In this document: positions 58,162 through 64,000 of the stretch, one piece after another
Numbering within the stretch: the stretch's first letter is position 1
How the letters are laid out: every line of letters starts with the position of its first letter
Origin: Scopulariopsis brevicaulis
Taxonomy: Eukaryota > Ascomycota > Sordariomycetes > Microascales > Microascaceae
NCBI GenBank assembly: GCA_017657125.1
Contig: JAGFNX010000383.1
Location: 49,197 to 113,196, forward strand
Direction of reading: 5' to 3'
Length of the DNA: 64,000 nt
Translations under genes and position numbers: made by a program
Notes under the pieces: model-generated
Seen by the model: the letters and a program-made list of their open reading frames with translations, nothing else
Told to the model about the DNA's origin: nothing
Database searches by the model: none

Positions 58162-60085
58162 ATGAGTCAGCTGTGGATGGGCGTCCTAACGGCCCTGAAG
58201 AGAATGCGCGGCGCCGACGGAGACGCGGCGAACACCTCTGACCTCACCGACTCAGACATCACGACAAAGATGATTGAGACACAGGACTCCATCATATCGC
58301 ACCGCTCGGGGGCGCCGGCCCACACGGTCCTGGACACCCCCGAGCCCACCTCAGCCCGGGGCGCGGAAGCCTTCAAGGACGAGGAGGACTACTTCCGCCA
58401 GCGGGCCGAGATCGACAGGCGGGAGCGAGTCTTGGGCTTCGACCACGCCTGCGCCTCGTCCGCGAGCGCCGAAGAGATCCGCGCCAACGAGATTCTCCAG
58501 CGCCTAAAGCGCCGCGACCGCAGGCGCATCTACGCCGCCGCGCCGCCGCGCACCGGCTTCGCGGGCCAGGTCCACCCCCGGCGCGCGGGCGACCACTTCC
58601 TCTCCAACGCGCCGCTGATAGCCCGCACCGACGTGTTCCGGCTCGCGCGCCGGATGCCCAAGGGGGCACACCTGCACATCCACTTCAACAGCTGCCTGCC
58701 GCCGTCGGTGCTCCTGGGCGTGGCGGCAGGGATGGACCGGATGTTTATCACGAGCGATGTGCCGCTTACCCCAGACGACGACTTCTTGGCGTTTCGAAGG
58801 TGCGAGATTCAGTTCTCGATGCTGCCTCCTGAGAGGGAGGTGCCGGGGGACCTCTTCTCAGCGGGGTACACCCCGCGGCAGACGATGCAGTACCAGGATT
58901 TCCTAGCGAGGTTCGCGGCTTCGGAGTATCCGTATGGCACGGCAGAGGAGTGGCTCACCCAAAAGCTCACCTTCAGCGAGGACGAGGCATACGACAAGCT
59001 TCAAACCTCGTACGGAGCGTGGGAAAATTTCAACGCCCGCACGCGCATGATGAAGGGCCTCTTCAACTACGAGAGGGCGTACCGGACGTACACGCGGCTG
59101 TGCCTCGAGGACTTTGTCGCGGATAACATCCAGTACGCGGAGATTCGGCCGAATTTCATGAAGACGAACCAGCTGTTTACGGATGATGCGTCGGCTATGA
59201 TTGATAACAAGGGGATCATGGAGATTATCATCGACGAGTATGAGAGGTTTCAGCGGGAGACGGAGGGGTACTTTGCGGGGTTGAAGGTTATTTACTGCAC
59301 GCCGCGGTCGTTTTCGAAGAAGGATGTTGAGTTTGCGCTGGGGGAGTGTCTGGAGTTTAAGAAGCGGTGGCCAAGGTGGATAGCAGGTTGGTCTCGCCCT
59401 CCCCCTCCCTTCCTAGCCCCGTTCCTCAATCACCATGGCCAACTACACAGACATAGAACTAACGCACCCAGGCTTCGACCTCGTCGGCGAAGAAGCCCAA
59501 GGCCACCCCCTAAAACACTTCGTCCCCGAACTCCTCGCCTTCCGCCGGCGCTGCGCATCCCTCAACCTCGATATCCCTTTCCTCCTCCACTGCGGCGAGA
59601 CCCTCGAAGTCGGAACCCCAACAGACTCCAACCTCTTCGACGCGCTCCTCCTCGGCGCGCGGCGAATAGGCCACGGCTTCGCGCTCCCGCGGCACCCCTA
59701 CGTCCTGGAGCAGATGAAGGCGCGGGGCGTCTGCGTGGAGCTGTGCCCCATCTCGAACGAGGTTCTGGGCTTGACGCCGCGGGTGGGGGGACACACGATG
59801 TATGAGCTTCTGGCGAGGGACGTGCATTGTACTGTCAGCTCGGATAATGGGACACTGTTTGGGAGCTCGCTTTCGTGTGACTTTTATCAGGTCATGGTTG
59901 GGAGTGAGGGGATGACGCTTTTTGGGTGGAGGCAGCTTGCGGAGTGGAGTCTCGTGCATGCTTGTATGGAGGAGGGGGAGAGGGCTGCGGCGATGAAGGA
60001 GTGGGGGGTGCTGTGGAGGGAGTTTGTGGCGTGGATCATTGAGACGTATGGGGATGTCGAGGATGAGGGTGAGGATGAGGAGTGA
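58162..60085 (+). CDS. ADGF/CECR1-like adenosine deaminase
   Basis: Exons 58162-59386 and 59472-60085 encode 612 residues. The order matches ADGF-type enzymes: an N-terminal region, then HLHIHFN (zinc ligands His172 and His174), EIRPNF, HCGET (His448, Glu451), RIGHGF (His476) and SSDNGTLFGSSLSCDFYQV (Asp533). In most adenosine deaminases the last motif is SDDP; the second Asp, which contacts the purine N7, is Asn534 here. No signal peptide is evident at MSQLWMGVLTALKRM, unlike secreted animal ADGFs. The intron donor is a weak GTTGGT. Deamination of adenosine to inosine is the family reaction; the substrate may differ here because of the Asn. An alternative start at 57781 would add 127 residues. 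Confidence 0.88.
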
Positions 60086-61233
60086 GTGAGGAGTAGGATG
60101 AGAGACGGACGGGATGGTGGCGGGCTGGTTTCATGCCAGTGAGTGAGGGCTGCCTTTCTCCCCTTTCTGTCTCACTTTTCATCTCTTTTTTCTTCTTCTT
60201 TTCTTTCGTATATTCTTTGCCTTTTCTCTTATTCGTCCTGTATTTCCTCTTACACGGCCCTTCACCTGTTCCCGTTCTTCGTTGCCTCATCTCTCTGTCT
60301 CTCAATAGCGCCGATTTGCCTTTTTATCTCACGAGGCCGTCTTCTCTGGTCATTTACGACTGTTTTGTTTCCACTTTTTTCCCACGTTTGTTTCCCTTCA
60401 GTTCAGAATACCATGTCATGTATGTAATGATGCTTGACGATGCTGCAGCTAGAATCACGGTTCAAATAGACGCAAATGCAACACTGCCTCGAATTAACAG
60501 CACTGACAATCCGCCATTTTCTCCGCTCCGGTTACATGAACTGCCAATAATCTGCATTAGGGACCAACGTGCCGCGAGTAAGCCGCCACACCAAGTATTC
60601 CTATATCAGGGATGGATCTTGCTGCCAGACTGCGCAACAGTGTAAGCCGCCAGGCACGGCGGTGCACAGCGTCCACACAGCCCCCCGTCCACCCCCGCCG
60701 CCCCCACACCGCGCCCTCTCAGTGGCCCCGTGGGCCGTGGCGGGCAGCTCCCCCTCCCTTGCCCAGCCCTGTTTCCCGCGAATCCTTCCCACGATCTGCA
60801 TGAACCCCTGCACGTATGCGCGCGCGTGTCTCCCCCCTCTTCGAGGGCGGCTGGGCCCGCGCGCATGTTCTTTCTCGACTTTTACGAGGCGGATCTGTGG
60901 CGATCGCCAGCCTTGTCGTCGATCGTGTCTTCTTTTCGCCGCTCGCTTTCCTGATTGCGCGTCCTGGTCTGAAGGGGACGGAAGGATATAAGCTGCTTCT
61001 CTCCATCGCGGGATCCGGGGAGGCTTTTCCATTCTCTTTGGTTTTGCGAATCTCGATTGAGATTACCTGTCTCGGCGTTTAGCTCCTTGGCTCTATACCC
61101 CGACTTTAGATCACCCCGCCGCCCATCCGCGACCCACGAGCCCCGATTCACGAACTCACGGCACGACGCCAAGTCTCAACCTCGCCGGCCTCACCAACCT
61201 CGCTCCAGGGCCACCCGGCCGCACTCGCCCGCC
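60086..61233. other. 1.1-kb intergenic region
   Basis: No gene supported. A long T/C-rich tract lies at about 60150-60240, just after the deaminase stop. The final 150 bases are the likely leader of the next gene. Confidence 0.5.
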
Positions 61234-63002
61234 ATGGCGGACGGCGTGGACGACGACACCCATGGCCCGTGGTTCCCCGACAAGAAGCTAGACTGGCGCC
61301 TCGACGTCGTCACGCTGCTCGCCGTCATCGGCGAGTCGAGCATGTCGGAGCACTCACAGGCCATCACCGCCTCTGCCTTGTGTGTTTCTCACGCTCCTTT
61401 CCCTTCCCTCTGACCCTCTCCCTCCCTTTCCTCCTCTGCCACCCCCCAACCCCGTAGAGCCGACAGCGCTGACACCCCACCAGCTGCCTCCTCCCCCGGA
61501 TCCTCCCCGCGCCCCAGGCCTTCCTCAAAGCCGCCCGCCCCCAGCGCATGCCCGAGACCTCGGCCATGGTAACGGGCGTCGCGAGCGGCGTCGCCCTCGA
61601 GACAATCAGCTTCTTCGCCAGCATCCTCGTCCCCATGGACCTCCCCCCCTACGCCTTCCAGGTCCTCGAGATCAAGCACTCGGATCTCGCCCGCCCGCGC
61701 CCGCGCCCCGCCCCGGGATACCCCGCTGAGGCCGCGGCGCGACCGACGCTGCTTGAGCGTATTAGGGGCGCGCTTGGAGGGGGGAGGCTGGGGGCTGACG
61801 TCGAGGCGCCGAGCCCGGATGGCAAGAGCCCCGCCGCCGTGTCGACGGGGTCGCCCTCCGCCTCTTTCCCCGACATCGAAGGCTCGGGGATATACCGGGG
61901 CGTCCGCCGGCAAAACACGCTCAAGGAGAAGGTCGCCAACACGCTCGTGTCCGGGGGACCCAGCAAGCGGCCCGGCATCCCCGCGCAGCTCACGAGCCCC
62001 CTGCACATCCTCACCCTCCTCTCCTGCCTCAACTCGCTCGCCATCCTCGCCTGCTCCATCGTCTGGCGCGACGGCACCGCCATCCTCTCCATCTCCCTCA
62101 TCAGCCTCGCCTCCTCCATCGTCGGGTATGCGACGTGGTGGGAGCCGCGCCTGATGTTCGTCGAGGGACCCTCGAACCGGAAGCTCCCCGACGGGGACAT
62201 CATGATCCGCACGCGGGAGGGCGCGTTTATATACATCAAGTGCAAGGAGTCCGTGGCGCGCGAGCTGTTCTCGGGCACGGAGGAGTGCAAGTACAAGGTC
62301 ACGGGCGGGGGCCACAACCTGTTCATGGCGGCGGGGACCGTGATTCTCATGCTGGCTGTTGTGCTGATGGGGAACTGCAAGTGGAACTCGCAGATGTTCA
62401 TCGGCGCGAGCTATGTTGTGCTCAACGGGCTGTATTGGGCGCTGGGGATGCTCCCCAAGAGGTACTTCTGGGACCTCTCGCGCTACGACATCCAAGACGT
62501 CACTCCCGACGACGCGAAGGACGCCCACAAGCGCACCAAGAACCCGGACGCTCCCCCCGTCGACAGGTCCTTCTCCACGCGGATGAACACCAAGCTCTCC
62601 CGCATGGGGTCTACAATCGCCCATCCGCTCAACCCGCGCCCTGCCCCCTTCAACCCGCAGCTCCCCGTGGACCCGGACTCGCGCGCGTGCTTCACCCGCA
62701 CGCTGTGGTACGCCATCCGCGAGTCGCGGAGCTCGGAGTGGGTGACGAAGAACAAAGCGGCGCCGCACACGCCCGTCTGGGTGCAGTGGCTCGCCGAGGC
62801 GGAGGCGGCGGCGAGGAGGGGGGAGAGGGGGTGGAGGGCTGTGGAGAGGAAAGACGTGCTCATTGAGAGGGCGGAGGCGGAGAAGGAGAGGGTGAGGGAA
62901 GCGGAGGCGGCTGCTATGGAGCGGGAAAGGGAAAAGGAGAGGGGGAAGGAGAGGGGGAAGGAGAGGGGAAGGGAGGCGACTATTCCGGAGCAGGAGAGGT
63001 AA
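61234..63002 (+). CDS. multi-pass membrane protein, function unknown
   Basis: Exons 61234-61379 and 61484-63002 encode 554 residues. About five hydrophobic segments are visible: near residues 77-98, 222-242, 249-269, 327-345 and 353-373. A conserved-looking cytosolic or lumenal block between them contains EGAFIYIKCKESVARELF and GTEECKYKV. After the helices comes MLPKRYFWDL and a long hydrophilic tail, ending in a strongly charged Glu/Arg/Lys repeat (EREKERGKERG) likely to form a helix or coiled coil. The type is familiar to me from uncharacterised fungal membrane proteins, but no function is known to me. The exon 1 donor (GTGTGT) and phase-2 junction give a continuous frame. Confidence 0.8.
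62929..62985 (+). repeat. GA-rich coding repeat
   Basis: 12-base gggaaggagagg-type units encode repeated Glu-Arg-Gly-Lys near the C-terminus of the membrane protein. Confidence 0.7.
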
Positions 63003-63315
63003 GGGTGCCTTTTGGGTGTTTCGAGCTTGCTTTCTGCCTCATCTTGGATTGGCGTATTCTTCTGAAATTTGGGATATATTGGGTGGGATTAGCATTATGA
63101 CGATTAGATACTGGGCTGGACACTATACGATATTACGATAAATGGAAACAAAAACGATACACAGGTAGTGAGAACAGCCCAACAGGATACACAAATGGGC
63201 AAAACCTCTTATTAACGCTACGCTACCAACTTTTCTCTTCCCCAGACCCAAATCAGAAACGAAACCAAACAAACCCCACCCAAGGCAAAAGCAAAGACAC
63301 GCACACGCACACCCC
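63003..63315. other. convergent intergenic region
   Basis: 3' flanks of the membrane-protein and SRP40-like genes. AT-richer than its neighbours. No gene seen. Confidence 0.6.
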
Positions 63316-63999
63316 CTAATCCTCAAACCTGACGCCCGCCCTCTGGTTCATATCAATAGCCCCAGCCCGGAAACTCCCCCTCTTCATCTTGTTCTTCTGC
63401 TTCGTGAACCCGTTGCCCTTGACGACCGCCAGGTCATTGTAGATCTGCTGGTCGTAGTCGTTCTGCACCCACTCACCGTGGAACCGCGAGTCGACCTGCA
63501 CGGTCTTCTTGATGCGCGAGAAGGGCTCGTTCTGCCTCCTCACGTTCTTGCCCTGCGTCGGGTCCGGGGGCAAGGGAGGGTCGGCGGTCGGGTTCGGGGG
63601 GAGGGGAGGGTTGGTGGGCTTGGGGGAGGGCTTGCCGATCGTCTCGGAGGAGTCCTCTGCGTCATCGGGCTTGGGGGCCTTCTTGGCCTTCTTCTTGGAT
63701 ACGACGGGGGAGGGCTTCTCGTCTTCGGAGGAGGACGAGTCGGAGGACACGTCGGAGGAGGAGGCGGACTCGGGGAGGGGCGTCTTGGCGGCCTTCTTGA
63801 CCTGCTTCTTGGTCTTCTTGGAGTCCGACTCGCTGCCAGAGGAAGAGTCCGAGTCGGAGGAGGAGGAGTCAGAAGACGAGCCCGAGTCGCTCGACGCCGG
63901 GAGGGGGACCGCAGCCGCCTTCGCCGTCTCATCCTCGGAGTCCGAGTCCGAGTCCGAGTCCGAGTCCGAGTCGGAACTGCTGTCAGACGACGAGTCGCT
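63316..63999 (-). CDS. SRP40: SRP40/Nopp140-type nucleolar protein, 5' end outside window
   Basis: A partial gene, open to the right edge of the window (frame codons from 63999). The C-terminal SRP40 domain is clear: EPFSRIKKTVQVDSRFHG, YDQQIYNDLAVVKGNGFTK, and KMKRGSFRAGAIDMN. Upstream lies the typical alternation of acidic Ser clusters (SDSDSD, SSDSSSSD) with Lys/Pro-rich spacers (KKTKKQVKKAAKTPLP). Such proteins are CK2-phosphorylated chaperones of nucleolar snoRNPs and polymerase I assembly. No ATG is present within the visible frame, so the start is beyond 64000. Confidence 0.9.
   Translation of the reverse strand, partial: SDSSSDSSSDSDSDSDSDSDSEDETAKAAAVPLPASSDSGSSSDSSSSDSDSSSGSESDSKKTKKQVKKAAKTPLPESASSSDVSSDSSSSEDEKPSPVVSKKKAKKAPKPDDAEDSSETIGKPSPKPTNPPLPPNPTADPPLPPDPTQGKNVRRQNEPFSRIKKTVQVDSRFHGEWVQNDYDQQIYNDLAVVKGNGFTKQKNKMKRGSFRAGAIDMNQRAGVRFED
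63938..63973 (-). repeat. (GAGTCC)6 microsatellite
   Basis: Six 6-base units (the last ending in g) encode an alternating Ser-Asp run in the SRP40-like protein. Confidence 0.9.
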
Positions 64000-64000
64000 A

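Noticed and set aside
52717..60085. Possible secondary-metabolite cluster around the DHA2 transporter
   Set aside because: The neighbours are an OB-fold protein, an adenosine deaminase-like enzyme and Argonaute; no synthase, terpene cyclase or tailoring set is present.
61389..62768. 459-codon frame antisense to the membrane-protein gene
   Set aside because: Arg/Glu/Gly-rich shadow of a GC3-biased gene; the sense strand has helices and splice continuity.

Overview
The window reads as a gene-dense stretch of a filamentous ascomycete nuclear genome (Pezizomycotina, probably Sordariomycetes-like; the class is an inference). The evidence is a set of spliced eukaryotic genes with short GT-AG introns of roughly 49-100 nt, strong preference for C or G at third codon positions, alpha-aminoadipate lysine synthesis (homocitrate synthase), fungal sterol and cell-wall genes, and a heterochromatin and RNA-silencing toolkit (HP1, Argonaute). 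I found no operons, CRISPR arrays, rRNA or tRNA genes, or intact transposons.

Layout, left to right. 1-2445 has no gene I can support. 2446-7550 holds an FLVCR-like MFS transporter (+), the sterol 3-ketoreductase ERG27 (-) and an AIM32-type thioredoxin-like ferredoxin (-). 9735-12317 holds an HP1 chromodomain protein (+) and a 61-residue one-TM protein (+). 15535-20573 holds a zinc-finger-like protein with acidic and Gln/His-rich tracts (+) and the NAD synthesis enzyme NMNAT (+). 21413-31474 holds cytosolic lysyl-tRNA synthetase (+, 15 exons), UTP14 (-), the haem A synthase COX15 (+, divergent from UTP14) and a vacuolar Ca2+/H+ exchanger (-). 33903-39889 holds a secreted GH81 beta-1,3-glucanase (-) and the telomere protein STN1 (-). 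41125-45505 holds homocitrate synthase (+, 13 exons), a DNAJC9-like J protein (-) and a CDA-fold deaminase (+). 47112-50447 is an Argonaute (+) with an RGG-rich N-terminus. 52717-60085 holds a DHA2 drug-efflux MFS transporter (+, with a 7-nt exon), an OB-fold protein of unknown function (-) and an ADGF/CECR1-like adenosine deaminase (+). 61234-64000 holds a multi-TM protein of unknown function (+) and the 3' part of an SRP40/Nopp140 gene (-) that leaves the window.

Most genes are unrelated housekeeping or accessory functions and do not form a biosynthetic cluster. Links supported by sequence are: (i) homocitrate synthase and lysyl-tRNA synthetase both have perfect Gcn4/CPC1-type TGAsTCA sites upstream, one of them inside a 56-bp tandem duplication; (ii) HP1 and Argonaute represent chromatin and RNA silencing; (iii) STN1 carries six copies of a short Asp-Pro motif in its tail, the most unusual pattern I found. 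All exon boundaries were derived by hand from splice signals and frame continuity, and have not been checked against transcripts.
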